In this document: in pieces, positions 27,069-36,024 of the stretch
Layout of the letters: the number at the start of each line of letters is the position of its first letter
How positions within the stretch are numbered: the first letter of the stretch is position 1
Assembly: GCA_947501685.1 (NCBI GenBank)
Contig: CANMWQ010000003.1
Location: forward strand, 496,001 to 560,000
DNA length: 64,000 nt
From: an uncultured Litoreibacter sp.
GTDB lineage: Bacteria; Pseudomonadota; Alphaproteobacteria; Rhodobacterales; Rhodobacteraceae
Direction of reading: 5' to 3'
Notes under the pieces: model-generated
Told to the model about the DNA's origin: nothing
Seen by the model: only the letters and a program-made list of their open reading frames with translations
The model's database searches: none
Position numbers and translations under genes: made by a program

Positions 27069-28081
27069 TGCGCCGCGTGGGCGTGGGTCTCGACATGGCT
27101 CAAAGCCTGCTCCACCAGCTCCGGCCCCGCGCCGGGCTTGCTCACCCCGTCAGACAGGCACCGCCGCCAGCCCCGCGCGCCGGGGCGTCCGGCAAACAGG
27201 CCCAGCATGTGGCGGGTCACCTGATGCAGGCGACCCCCTGCCGTCAAATGCGCCTCTATATAGGGCAGCATCGCGCGCGCGGCGTCTGCGGCCTCGGTCA
27301 AGGGATCGCTCTGCCCAAACACCGCGCTATCGGTGCGGCCCAGAATATCCCAAGGCTGATGATAGGCCGCGCGCCCGATCATCACGCCGTCGAGCGTCTG
27401 CAGATGCGGCACCGCCGCCTCCAACGTGGCCAGCCCGCCATTCAGGGAGATATGCAGCTCGGGAAACTCGGCCTTCATCCGGTGTACCAGATCATAATCC
27501 AGCGGGGGGATATCGCGGTTTTCCTTCGGGCTCAGCCCTTGCAGCCAAGCTTTGCGGGCATGGATGGACACCCGCTGCACGCCCGCGTCGCGGATCCGGG
27601 TCAGAAAATCGGGCAGCACGTCGCTTGGGTCCTGATCATCCACCCCGATGCGGCATTTCACGGTCACCTCCACGGGTTGCGCCGCAATCATCGCGGCCAC
27701 GCAATCGGCCACAAGGCCCGGCTGCTCCATCAAGACCGCGCCAAAACAGCCCGATTGTACCCGGTCCGAGGGGCAGCCCACGTTGAGGTTGATCTCCGCA
27801 TAGCCGTGATCCGCGCCGATCCGCGCGGCTGCCGCCAGCTCTGCCGGGTCCGAGCCGCCCAGCTGCAACGCCACGGGGTGCTCTTCGGTGCTGAATTCCA
27901 GCAAATGCAACGCGCCACCGCGCACCAGGGCGGGGGCGGTCACCATCTCCGTATAAAGCAGCGCGTGGCGCGACAACTGGCGGTGAAAATACCGGCAGTG
28001 ACGGTCGGTCCACTCCATCATAGGGGCGACGGACAGGCGGGCGGCTTGGGCCACAAGGTCTTTGTCGGGGCGAGTGTTCAT
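27065..28081 (-). CDS. dusA: tRNA-dihydrouridine(20/20a) synthase DusA
   Basis: 338 residues from ATG 28081; the ORF frame begins 98 codons upstream but lacks support. TIM-barrel flavoenzyme marks: SVAPMMEWTDRHCRYF near the start, NLNVGCPSDRVQSGCFG with the catalytic Cys, and HARKAWLQGLSPKENR. These are the DusA subgroup wordings. It reduces uridine 20/20a in tRNA using FMN and NADPH. Confidence 0.95.
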   Translation of the reverse strand: MNTRPDKDLVAQAARLSVAPMMEWTDRHCRYFHRQLSRHALLYTEMVTAPALVRGGALHLLEFSTEEHPVALQLGGSDPAELAAAARIGADHGYAEINLNVGCPSDRVQSGCFGAVLMEQPGLVADCVAAMIAAQPVEVTVKCRIGVDDQDPSDVLPDFLTRIRDAGVQRVSIHARKAWLQGLSPKENRDIPPLDYDLVHRMKAEFPELHISLNGGLATLEAAVPHLQTLDGVMIGRAAYHQPWDILGRTDSAVFGQSDPLTEAADAARAMLPYIEAHLTAGGRLHQVTRHMLGLFAGRPGARGWRRCLSDGVSKPGAGPELVEQALSHVETHAHAAQ

Positions 28082-28231
28082 GGGCCTGCAGGTAGCATCG
28101 CGGCGGGCGCAATAAAAGGGTCTGGCGCGCAGCCGACGGCACCGGGCGCGTTTGCCCGAATTTGTGTTTTGACTCGTGATTTGAGCGCTCTTATCTTCGA
28201 AAACAGGGCAAGAAGGTAGCGACCCATAAGA

Positions 28232-28777
28232 ATGCACAGGCTCAATATTGGAACTGCGGCGGTGCTGGCACTGGCCGTCTGCGCGCCTCATGCGCCCGCA
28301 CAGGCGCAAGAGAGCGACCTGATCGAGACCGCAAGGGCAACTCTTGCCGGGATCCAAAGCAGGTCTTTTTCGCAAAACCGCGAGTTCTGTGGGCTGATCG
28401 GGCGCAATGCGCAGGGCAAGCTGGTGATCACCCGACCGAGGCGAGGCAGCCAGGACGGCTGCCGCCCGAAATCATTCTTTCGCAGCGATATCGAGGTTCT
28501 GGCCTCCTTTCACACGCATGGCGCGCATATGGCGGATGAAACCGTTGAGGTGCCCTCAACCCTTGATCTGGAGGCCGACGCGGAAGAGGGGATTTACGGG
28601 TTTGTCTCCACGCCGGGAGGGCGGTTCTGGATCATCGAGCCAGAGAAAGACCGGGTGAGGATGCTCTGCGATATCGGCTGCCTGCCGCAAGATCCGTCCT
28701 ATGACGTAGCGTCAGATGAACCGCTGAAATCCATATATACTTGGGCGGAGCTGCAAGATCGCGAAGCCGGGGGTTGA
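28232..28777 (+). CDS. Secreted JAMM/JAB-like DUF4329 protein, copy 1
   Basis: 181 residues with a signal peptide (LALAVCAPHAPAQAQ). The JAMM metalloprotease signature is readable: E51 in REFCGLIGR, HTH at H94 and H96, and S109/D112 in PSTLD. In JAMM enzymes Glu, the two His and Asp bind or work with zinc to cleave isopeptide or peptide bonds. DUF4329 is a JAB-like group that also occurs as toxin domains. An aspartate-rich LEADAEEG loop follows. Copy 2 follows after 54 bases with catalytic residues at identical positions. Activity is inferred. Confidence 0.8.
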   Translation: MHRLNIGTAAVLALAVCAPHAPAQAQESDLIETARATLAGIQSRSFSQNREFCGLIGRNAQGKLVITRPRRGSQDGCRPKSFFRSDIEVLASFHTHGAHMADETVEVPSTLDLEADAEEGIYGFVSTPGGRFWIIEPEKDRVRMLCDIGCLPQDPSYDVASDEPLKSIYTWAELQDREAGG

Positions 28778-28831
28778 CTGGGGCCGCATGACCGTTGAAT
28801 TTAGAAGATCTGCAAGGGGACTATCGCGATT

Positions 28832-29422
28832 ATGAAGAAACTCATGCTGACGACCACTTTGATCGCTCTGACCTGCACGTCTGGTGCCTTTGCGGGCAAT
28901 GGTGTGCTGAGCCAGGAGCTGATCAACATCGCCCGCCAAAGTCTGGCGTCGATCCAATCGCAATCCTTCAAATCGAAACGCGAATATTGTGGTCTGATCG
29001 GCAGAACCACCGCCGGGGAGCTGATCGTCTCCCCTGCCCGCCGTGGCCGCACCAGTGGCTGTGACGAGCGTGGCTTTAAGGACCGCACGATTACGCCCCT
29101 GGCCTCTTACCATACGCATGGCGCCTTTCATGAGGATGCCGATAGCGAGGTGCCCTCGACCATGGATGTGGACATGGACCACCATCACGGCGTTTTTGGC
29201 TTCGTCGCCACGCCCGGCGGGCGGTTCTGGGTGATTGACCATCGCTCGCGCACCGCCAAACAGATTTGCGGCATGGGGTGCCTGCCCTCGGACCCAAAGT
29301 TTGACCAAGGCATGGCTGGCGAGATCCCCGATCATCTGACCCGTCGCCAGATGGCGCAGCGCGAGGGCAAAGGTGGCCCACGGCATCTGCGCGCGCGCGC
29401 CTTGAAGAACGCGGATAAGTGA
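28832..29422 (+). CDS. Secreted JAMM/JAB-like DUF4329 protein, copy 2
   Basis: 196 residues with a signal peptide (MKKLMLTTTLIALTCTSGAFA). It repeats the pattern of copy 1: E51 in REYCGLIGR, H94/H96 in YHTHG and S109/D112 in PSTMD, then a His-rich DHHHG loop and FVATPGGRFW. A basic C-terminal tail (RRQMAQREGKGG...) is absent from copy 1. The pair clearly arose by tandem duplication. No immunity-like or secretion-system gene was seen next to them, so a toxin role is not supported. Confidence 0.8.
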   Translation: MKKLMLTTTLIALTCTSGAFAGNGVLSQELINIARQSLASIQSQSFKSKREYCGLIGRTTAGELIVSPARRGRTSGCDERGFKDRTITPLASYHTHGAFHEDADSEVPSTMDVDMDHHHGVFGFVATPGGRFWVIDHRSRTAKQICGMGCLPSDPKFDQGMAGEIPDHLTRRQMAQREGKGGPRHLRARALKNADK

Positions 29423-29454
29423 TCCCGACAAGTTGCGAGTCTGTCGCATCTAGA

Positions 29455-29484
29455 TTGACTTCTTGAGACTCGTTCTCATATTGT
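29455..29484 (+). promoter_or_regulatory. sitABCD promoter with Fur/Mur-like operator in the spacer
   Basis: A -35-like TTGACT (29455-29460) and -10-like TATTGT (29479-29484) are 18 bases apart. Between and over them lies TGAGACTCGTTCTCA (29464-29478), an inverted repeat with TGAGA/TCTCA arms. Fur-family repressors bind similar TGAGAATnATTCTCA sites, and alphaproteobacterial Mur controls sit genes, so manganese-dependent repression is likely. The regulator itself is not in the window. Confidence 0.65.
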
Positions 29485-29516
29485 GGGCAGACTTCCCCAA
29501 TGTGAGGATCAACCCG

Positions 29517-30392
29517 ATGCGTTTTTTGTTGCTGAGCGCCCTCGTGGCCTTTGCCTCCCCCGCCGCTGCCGAAGATAAATTCAAGGCCGTCACCACATTC
29601 ACCGTGATCGCCGACATGGCCCGCAACGTCGCCGGAGACGTCGCCGTGGTCGAAAGCATCACCAAACCCGGCGCGGAAATCCACAATTACGCCCCCACCC
29701 CGCGCGACATTGTCAAAGCGCAGGATGCCGACCTGATCTTGTGGAACGGGCTGAACCTTGAGCTGTGGTTTGAGCAGTTTTTCCGCAACCTGCGCGATGT
29801 TCCTTCTGCGGTGGTCTCCGACGGGGTGGAGCCGATGAGTATCACCCAAGGGCCCTATGACGGCAAACCCAACCCGCATGCGTGGATGTCGGTCGATGCG
29901 GCACAGATCTACGTCGACAATATCGTGGCGGCCTTTGCCGAGCATGACCCCGACAACGCGCAAACCTACCGCGACAATGGCGAGGCCTATAAGGCGCGCA
30001 TTCTGGCTGAGCTTGGCCCTCTGAAAGAGGCGCTGGCCGCGGTCCCTGAGGAGGCGCGCTGGCTGGTCACCTCGGAAGGCGCGTTTTCCTATCTGGCGCG
30101 GGATCTGGACCTCAAGGAGCTCTATCTCTGGCCGATCAACGCCGACGCCCAAGGCACGCCGAGCCAGGTGCGCAACGTGATCGACACGGTGCGGGCCAAT
30201 AATATCCCGGTGGTGTTCTCGGAAAGCACGGTCTCCTCTGATCCGGCCGAACAGGTGGCCCGCGAAACCGGAGCGCGCTATGGCGGTGCGCTTTATGTAG
30301 ACAGCCTCAGTGGCCCCGATGGCCCGGTGCCCACCTATCTTGACCTGCTGCGCGAGACCGTCAGCATCATTGCCAAAGGACTGACCAAGTGA
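29517..30392 (+). CDS. sitA: Manganese/metal ABC transporter substrate-binding protein
   Basis: 291 residues from ATG 29517 with a signal peptide ([17 protein letters not shown]). Cluster A-I binding protein marks: [12 protein letters not shown] (first His ligand), KPNPHAWMS (second His), SEGAFSYL (Glu) and a late Asp-containing [15 protein letters not shown]. Delivers Mn2+ (possibly Fe2+ or Zn2+) to SitCD in the inner membrane. First gene of the four-gene operon. Confidence 0.93.
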   Translation: MRFLLLSALVAFASPAAAEDKFKAVTTFTVIADMARNVAGDVAVVESITKPGAEIHNYAPTPRDIVKAQDADLILWNGLNLELWFEQFFRNLRDVPSAVVSDGVEPMSITQGPYDGKPNPHAWMSVDAAQIYVDNIVAAFAEHDPDNAQTYRDNGEAYKARILAELGPLKEALAAVPEEARWLVTSEGAFSYLARDLDLKELYLWPINADAQGTPSQVRNVIDTVRANNIPVVFSESTVSSDPAEQVARETGARYGGALYVDSLSGPDGPVPTYLDLLRETVSIIAKGLTK

Positions 30393-31273
30393 GCGAAACC
30401 GGCCAAATGGTGGGCCTGAGCGCGACCGATATCACGGTCACCTACCGCAACGGCCACACCGCCCTGCGCGACGCCTCGTTCGAGCTGCCCACCGGCACGA
30501 TTGCTGCGCTGGTGGGCGTCAACGGCTCTGGCAAATCGACGCTCTTCAAGGCAATAATGGGGTTTGTTCCGACCTCTTCTGGCGAGATCAGCGTGCTGGG
30601 CGGCACCGTCAAAGATGCGTTGAAAAGCAATGTGGTAGCCTACGTTCCTCAAGCAGAAGAGGTCGATTGGTCTTTCCCCGTGCTGGTCGAGGACGTGGTG
30701 ATGATGGGCCGCTACGGTCATATGGGTTTTCTGCGCATCGCCAAGCCCGCCGATCACCGCGCCGTGGAAGACGCGTTGGACCGTGTCGGAATGTCTGATT
30801 TTCGCAAACGCCAAATCGGAGAGCTGTCGGGCGGCCAGAAAAAGCGCGTCTTTCTGGCCCGCGCTCTGGCGCAGGACAGCCGGGTGATCTTGCTCGATGA
30901 GCCCTTTACTGGCGTCGATGTGCAGACTGAGGACGAGATCATAAACCTGTTGCGCGCCATGCGCGACGAGGGCCGGGTGATGCTGGTCTCCACCCACAAT
31001 CTGGGCTCCGTCCCGGAGTTTTGCGACCGCACCATCCTGATCAAAGGCACCGTGCTCGCCCATGGCCCGACGGAGGAGATTTTTACCTCGAAAAATCTCG
31101 AACGCGCCTTTGGCGGCGTGTTGCGGCATTTTGTGATGCAGGGCGCGGATTTGCATGATGATGACGAAGACAAGCGTCGCCTGACCGTCATCTCCGATGA
31201 TGAGCGGCCCTTCGTGATTTACGACCACCATGACGAGGATGAAGAGGACAAAAGCGATGCAAACGCTTCTTGA
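30389..31273 (+). CDS. sitB: Manganese/metal ABC transporter ATPase
   Basis: 294 residues, from a GTG that overlaps the sitA stop. Walker [10 protein letters not shown], signature LSGGQKKR, Walker B LLDEPF, and the H-loop STHNL. The last 45 residues are unusually acidic and His-containing ([21 protein letters not shown]), a tail that may bind or sense metal. Downstream sitC starts inside this gene, 17 bases before its end. Confidence 0.94.
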   Translation: MSETGQMVGLSATDITVTYRNGHTALRDASFELPTGTIAALVGVNGSGKSTLFKAIMGFVPTSSGEISVLGGTVKDALKSNVVAYVPQAEEVDWSFPVLVEDVVMMGRYGHMGFLRIAKPADHRAVEDALDRVGMSDFRKRQIGELSGGQKKRVFLARALAQDSRVILLDEPFTGVDVQTEDEIINLLRAMRDEGRVMLVSTHNLGSVPEFCDRTILIKGTVLAHGPTEEIFTSKNLERAFGGVLRHFVMQGADLHDDDEDKRRLTVISDDERPFVIYDHHDEDEEDKSDANAS

Positions 31274-32102
31274 GCCCTTCGCCTACACTTACATGCTCAA
31301 CGCGATGTGGGTCTCCGCCCTCGTTGGGGGCGTCTGCGCGTTCCTGTCGGCCTATCTGATGCTGAAAGGCTGGTCGCTGATCGGAGACGCCCTGAGCCAT
31401 TCCATCGTTCCCGGCGTCGCCGGGGCCTATATGCTAGGCCTGCCCTTCGCCTTGGGCGCGTTTTTCGCAGGCGGGTTGGCTGGGGCGGCGATGCTGTTTC
31501 TCAACCAGCGCACGGGGCTGAAGGAGGACGCCATTATCGGGCTGATCTTCACCTCCTTCTTTGGGCTGGGGTTGTTTATGGTGTCGCTGTCGCCGACCTC
31601 GATCAACATTCAGACCATCATCCTGGGCAATATTCTGGCGATCTCGCCTTCGGATATCCTCCAACTGGCGCTGATCGGCTTCGTCTCGCTGGGCATTTTG
31701 CTGGTCAAATGGAAGGACCTGATGGTCACCTTCTTTGACGAAAGCCATGCGCGCTCCATCGGGTTGAACCCGGACCGCTTGAAGCTGCTCTTCTTCACCC
31801 TGCTCAGCGCCTGCACCGTCGCCGCCTTGCAGACCGTCGGCGCGTTTCTGGTCATCGCCATGGTCGTCACGCCCGGCGCCACGGCCTATTTGCTGACCGA
31901 CCGTTTCCCGCGCCTGCTGATCGTCTCCGTCACGATCGGGGCGCTGACCTCGTTTTTCGGGGCGTACATAAGCTACTATCTCGACGGGGCCACGGGCGGT
32001 GTGATCGTATGCCTGCAAGCCGTGATCTTTGGCCTCGCGTTTCTGTTTGCGCCCAAGCACGGAATTCTGGCCTCGCGCAAACGCGCGGCGGAGGCTGTGT
32101 GA
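31257..32102 (+). CDS. sitC: Manganese/metal ABC transporter permease, first
   Basis: 281 residues from ATG 31257 ([17 protein letters not shown]). ABC-3 family permease with about eight helices and the opening [20 protein letters not shown]. It forms a heteromeric channel with SitD. The stop overlaps the sitD start as TGATG. Confidence 0.94.
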   Translation: MQTLLEPFAYTYMLNAMWVSALVGGVCAFLSAYLMLKGWSLIGDALSHSIVPGVAGAYMLGLPFALGAFFAGGLAGAAMLFLNQRTGLKEDAIIGLIFTSFFGLGLFMVSLSPTSINIQTIILGNILAISPSDILQLALIGFVSLGILLVKWKDLMVTFFDESHARSIGLNPDRLKLLFFTLLSACTVAALQTVGAFLVIAMVVTPGATAYLLTDRFPRLLIVSVTIGALTSFFGAYISYYLDGATGGVIVCLQAVIFGLAFLFAPKHGILASRKRAAEAV

Positions 32103-32920
32103 TGGACGAACTTCTCCTGCCCTTCCAATTCGCCTTCATGCGCGACGCGTTCCTCATCACCATGATGCTGGCCGTCCCGGCAGCACTTTTATCCTGCTTT
32201 CTGGTGCTCAAAGGCTGGTCCCTGATGGGCGATGCGATCAGCCATGCGGTGCTGCCCGGCGTGGTCATCGCCTATGTCATCGGCATCCCGCTGGTGATCG
32301 GGGCCTTCGTGGCCGGCATGGCCTGCGCCCTGCTGACGGGCTGGATTGACGAGAATTCCCGCGTCAAACGCGACACGGTGATGGGGGTGGTGTTCTCGGC
32401 CATGTTCGGGCTGGGGATCGTGCTCTACACCAAGGTGGAGAGCGATGTGCATCTCGATCATATCCTCTTTGGCAATATGCTGGGGGTGGGCCCTGCGGAT
32501 CTCTGGCTGACCGGTATCATCGCGCTCGGGGTCACTGCCCTGCTTTTGGTCTTCTGGCGCGATCTGCTGCTGCATGCGTTTGACGAGCAGCAAGCGCGCG
32601 CTCTGGGCCTCAATGTGCGCTGGCTGCATTTCGGGCTCTTGGCGGTGATCTCCCTGACCGTGGTGGCGGCGCTGAAAGCGGTTGGGATCATTCTGGCGAT
32701 TGCCTTTCTGGTCGGCCCCGGCGCGGTGGCCTTCTTGATGACGAGGCGCTTTGGGCAGATGCTGTTTGCCGCTGTCTCGGTTGCGGTTTTCTCAAGCTTT
32801 GCAGGGATTTACCTTAGCTTCTTCATCGACAGCGCCCCGGCCCCGACCATCGTCCTGATCCTGTCCGCGATCTTTGTTCTGACATTTTTGAAAGTCTCAT
32901 GGGCCGCACGCACCGCTTAA
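32102..32920 (+). CDS. sitD: Manganese/metal ABC transporter permease, second
   Basis: 272 residues from ATG 32102. Same family and topology as sitC, with CFLVLKGWSLMGDAISHAVLPG near the N-terminus. The ORF track start at 32009 lies within sitC. Last gene of the transporter; the next gene starts 39 bases on and is likely unrelated. Confidence 0.94.
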   Translation: MDELLLPFQFAFMRDAFLITMMLAVPAALLSCFLVLKGWSLMGDAISHAVLPGVVIAYVIGIPLVIGAFVAGMACALLTGWIDENSRVKRDTVMGVVFSAMFGLGIVLYTKVESDVHLDHILFGNMLGVGPADLWLTGIIALGVTALLLVFWRDLLLHAFDEQQARALGLNVRWLHFGLLAVISLTVVAALKAVGIILAIAFLVGPGAVAFLMTRRFGQMLFAAVSVAVFSSFAGIYLSFFIDSAPAPTIVLILSAIFVLTFLKVSWAARTA

Positions 32921-32959
32921 GGCTTTGCGCGCGCCGGGCTTTTGCCTAAAACTGCGCCC

Positions 32960-34375
32960 ATGAACAGATACCCCCGTGATATGCGCGGCTACGGCCCGAC
33001 CCCGCCCGATCCTCAATGGCCAAATGGCGCGAAGATCGCCGTTCAGATCGTCATGAATTACGAGGAAGGTGGCGAGAATAATATCTTGCATGGCGACAAG
33101 GCCTCCGAGGCGTTCCTGTCCGAAATCGTCGGGGCCAGCGCATGGGACGCGCAGCGGCACTGGAACATGGAATCGATCTATGAATACGGCGCACGAGCCG
33201 GGTTCTGGCGCTTGCACCGCTTGCTCAAGGACCTGCCCGTCACGGTCTACGGCGTGGCGACGGCGCTCGCACGCTCGCCCGAGCAAGTCGCCGCCATGCA
33301 AGACGCCAATTGGGAGATCGCCAGCCACGGGCTGAAATGGATCGAATATAAAGACTTCACCGAGGATGAGGAACGCGAGCATCTCACCAAGGCCATCGCG
33401 CTGCACAAAGAAATCACCGGCGCACGGCCACGCGGCTGGTATACGGGGCGGTGTTCGGACCACACGCTGAAGCTGGTGGCGGAGGAAGGCGGCTTTGCCT
33501 ATTGCGCCGACAGCTATGCGGATGACCTGCCCTATTACGAGCGGTTTGACGGCCATGACCAACTGGTGGTGCCCTATACGCTTGATTGCAACGACATGCG
33601 CTTTGCCACCCCGCAAGGCTTCAATTCGGGCGACCAGTTCGAGACCTATCTGCGCGACAGCTTTGACGCGCTCTACGCCGAAGGGGTCGAGGGCGCGCCC
33701 AAGATGATGTCCGTGGGTCTGCATTGCCGCCTTGTGGGCCGCCCCGGTCGGGTGCAGGCGTTGCGGCGGTTTATAGACTATGTGCGTGGGCATGACGACG
33801 TGTGGTTCGCGACCCGTGAGCAGATTGCCGACCATTGGCGCAAGACCCATCCGCCAGCGGATCGCCCGCGTCCGTCGCAGATGGACAAGCCCGCGTTCAC
33901 CGAGGCCTATGGCGGCATCTTCGAGCATTCGCCTTGGGTGGCAGAACGCGCCTGGGCGCTTGAACTGGGCCCCGCACATGACAGCGCGGCAGGGCTGCAT
34001 GCGGCCATGGTGCGCGCCTTTCGAGCCGCCCCGTCGGCAGACCGTCTGGAGGTGCTCGACGCCCACCCTGATCTTGCGGGCAAACTGGCCGCGGCCAAGC
34101 GGCTGACCAAGGAAAGCAGTTCGGAGCAGGCCTCCGCAGGGCTCGACGCGCTGACCGATACGGAGCGCGCGACGTTCACCCAGATGAACGAGGATTACAT
34201 CACCAAGCACGGCTTTCCCTTCATCATCGCGGTGCGCGACCATGACAAAGCCTCGATCATGAAAGCCTTCCTGAAACGCATCAACAACACCAGCGAGGCG
34301 GAGTTTTTGGAGGCCTGCGTGCAGGTGGAGCGCATTGCCTATCACCGGCTGACGGATATGCTGCCCGGCTCCTAG
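32960..34375 (+). CDS. puuE: Bifunctional allantoinase (PuuE) / OHCU decarboxylase
   Basis: 471 residues. Residues 1 to about 300 form the polysaccharide-deacetylase-like allantoinase PuuE (MNYEEGGEN, NWEIASHGLKW, GLHCRLVGRPGR). Residues about 305-470 form a 2-oxo-4-hydroxy-4-carboxy-5-ureidoimidazoline decarboxylase with the catalytic HPDLAG and the HGFPFIIAVRD strand. The two activities follow one another in ureide breakdown: OHCU to allantoin, then allantoin to allantoate. No other purine gene is adjacent. Confidence 0.92.
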   Translation: MNRYPRDMRGYGPTPPDPQWPNGAKIAVQIVMNYEEGGENNILHGDKASEAFLSEIVGASAWDAQRHWNMESIYEYGARAGFWRLHRLLKDLPVTVYGVATALARSPEQVAAMQDANWEIASHGLKWIEYKDFTEDEEREHLTKAIALHKEITGARPRGWYTGRCSDHTLKLVAEEGGFAYCADSYADDLPYYERFDGHDQLVVPYTLDCNDMRFATPQGFNSGDQFETYLRDSFDALYAEGVEGAPKMMSVGLHCRLVGRPGRVQALRRFIDYVRGHDDVWFATREQIADHWRKTHPPADRPRPSQMDKPAFTEAYGGIFEHSPWVAERAWALELGPAHDSAAGLHAAMVRAFRAAPSADRLEVLDAHPDLAGKLAAAKRLTKESSSEQASAGLDALTDTERATFTQMNEDYITKHGFPFIIAVRDHDKASIMKAFLKRINNTSEAEFLEACVQVERIAYHRLTDMLPGS

Positions 34376-34388
34376 CAGTCACCCTTGT

Positions 34389-34432
34389 ATCCCGCTATGG
34401 CCAACGGGAAACGCGGGGAGTTTTTTATTTTT
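34389..34432 (+). terminator. Probable terminator after puuE
   Basis: CCCGC, a 17-base loop, GCGGGGAGTTTTTT: a short GC stem followed by a run of six T, 14 bases after the puuE stop. Confidence 0.55.
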
Positions 34433-34496
34433 CTGCGCCTTGGTTTCATCCAGAATCACGTCTAATCAGGCCTGAAATAACAAGGGATTTTGTAAG

Positions 34497-35858
34497 ATGC
34501 TAAGCTGTTTCAAAAGCTACGACGTACGCGGCAAATTGGGTGAAGAGCTCAACACGGATATCGCTTACAAAATCGGACGTGGCTTTGCCGTTGCCATGAC
34601 CCCCGGCACGGTGGTGATCGGCTATGACGTGCGCCCGACCTCTCCGGAATTGGCCGAGGCCCTGACACGCGGGTTGCGCGACGAGGGCGTGGACGTCATC
34701 GACATTGGGCTCTGCGGCACCGAGGAAGTGTATTTCGCGACCACGCATCTGAAAGCGGGCGGCGGGCTGATGGTCACGGCCTCGCATAACCCGATTGATT
34801 ACAATGGCATCAAAATGGTGCGCGAGGGCTCGCGGCCTATTTCTGCTGCGGACGGGTTGGGCGACATCTCCATCCTGTGCGAGCATGACGCCTTTGGCGA
34901 TGTCAAAGCGCAAGGCAGTTACACCAAACAGGACCCGCGCGACGCCTATGCGGACCGTGTGGTTTCCTTTGTCGATCTGAGCGCATTGAAGCCCATGAAG
35001 ATCGTCGTGAACGCTGGCAACGGCGTCGCCGGACCGACCTTTGACGTGATCGCAGACAAACTGGCAAAGGCCGGCGCGCCGTTTGAATTTATCCGCCACA
35101 ACCACGACCCCGATGGTGGCTTTCCAAATGGCATCCCCAACCCGCTCCTGCCAGAGAATCGTTCGCAAACGGCCGACCGGGTGATTGCGGAGGGCGCAGC
35201 GTTGGGTGTGGCCTGGGACGGCGATTTTGACCGCTGTTTTTTCTTCGATGAGACCGGCGCTTTTGTGGACGGCGAATATGTGGTGGGGCTGCTGGCCTCC
35301 GCCTTCTTGCCGAAATATCCCGGCGCGAAAATCATCCATGACCCGCGCGTGGTCTGGGCGCTTCTGGACCTTGTTGCGGATGGAGATGGGGAGGCCGTGG
35401 TCTCTCAGTCCGGCCACTCGCATATCAAGGCGAAAATGCGCGAGGTGGATGCGGTCTACGGCGGCGAGATGTCCGCGCATCACTATTTCCGTGACTTCAT
35501 GTATTGCGACAGCGGCATGATCCCGTGGCTGCTTGTGGCCGAACATATGTGCCGCACGGGCCGGACCCTGTCTGACCTTGTGGCCGACATGCAGGCGCGC
35601 TTCCCGTCCTCGGGCGAGATCAATTTCAAGCTGGCCGACAAGCAACCGGCCATCGACGCGTTTGAGGCGACTTACACCGCCCATGCCAAGGACGTGGACC
35701 GGTTGGACGGCGTGTCGCTCGATATGGGTGAGTGGCGCGTGAACCTGCGCCAGTCCAACACGGAGCCGGTCTTGCGCCTGAATGTCGAGACCAAAGGCGA
35801 CCGCGACCTGCTGAAAGCCAAGGTGGACGAGATCAGCGCGCTGATCACGGGTGCCTAA
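34497..35858 (+). CDS. Phosphomannomutase/phosphoglucomutase
   Basis: 453 residues. Phosphohexomutase marks in order: the phosphoserine loop MVTASHNPIDYNGIK (about 100), metal-binding DGDFDRCFFFDE (about 242-251), sugar loop YGGEMSAHHYFRD and the phosphate loop RQSNTEPVLRL. Interconverts mannose 6-phosphate/mannose 1-phosphate and probably the glucose pair, giving precursors for surface polysaccharides. Stand-alone gene with its own terminator. Confidence 0.94.
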   Translation: MLSCFKSYDVRGKLGEELNTDIAYKIGRGFAVAMTPGTVVIGYDVRPTSPELAEALTRGLRDEGVDVIDIGLCGTEEVYFATTHLKAGGGLMVTASHNPIDYNGIKMVREGSRPISAADGLGDISILCEHDAFGDVKAQGSYTKQDPRDAYADRVVSFVDLSALKPMKIVVNAGNGVAGPTFDVIADKLAKAGAPFEFIRHNHDPDGGFPNGIPNPLLPENRSQTADRVIAEGAALGVAWDGDFDRCFFFDETGAFVDGEYVVGLLASAFLPKYPGAKIIHDPRVVWALLDLVADGDGEAVVSQSGHSHIKAKMREVDAVYGGEMSAHHYFRDFMYCDSGMIPWLLVAEHMCRTGRTLSDLVADMQARFPSSGEINFKLADKQPAIDAFEATYTAHAKDVDRLDGVSLDMGEWRVNLRQSNTEPVLRLNVETKGDRDLLKAKVDEISALITGA

Positions 35859-35898
35859 AGCTGGTACCTAGCAAACGTTAAGAAAACAACGAATTCAA

Positions 35899-35935
35899 GC
35901 CTTTCGCCTGTGTTTCGCAGGCGAAAGCTTTTGGT
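35899..35935 (+). terminator. Rho-independent terminator after phosphomannomutase
   Basis: CTTTCGCCTG, short loop, CAGGCGAAAG then CTTTT: a ten-pair stem with a T tail about 45 bases after the stop. Confidence 0.8.
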
Positions 35936-36024
35936 CTAAGCCGCTGTTTGCGGCGCGCTCCTGCGCGTGAAACTCGGCATCCCGGCGCGCCCTGCCGGGC
36001 CGCAAAGGTTAACGGGGCCGCGTG

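Noticed and set aside
28232-29422. Polymorphic toxin/immunity system for the JAMM-like pair
   Set aside because: No Rhs, LXG, T6SS or immunity-like gene is near, and both copies are single-domain with their own signal peptides.
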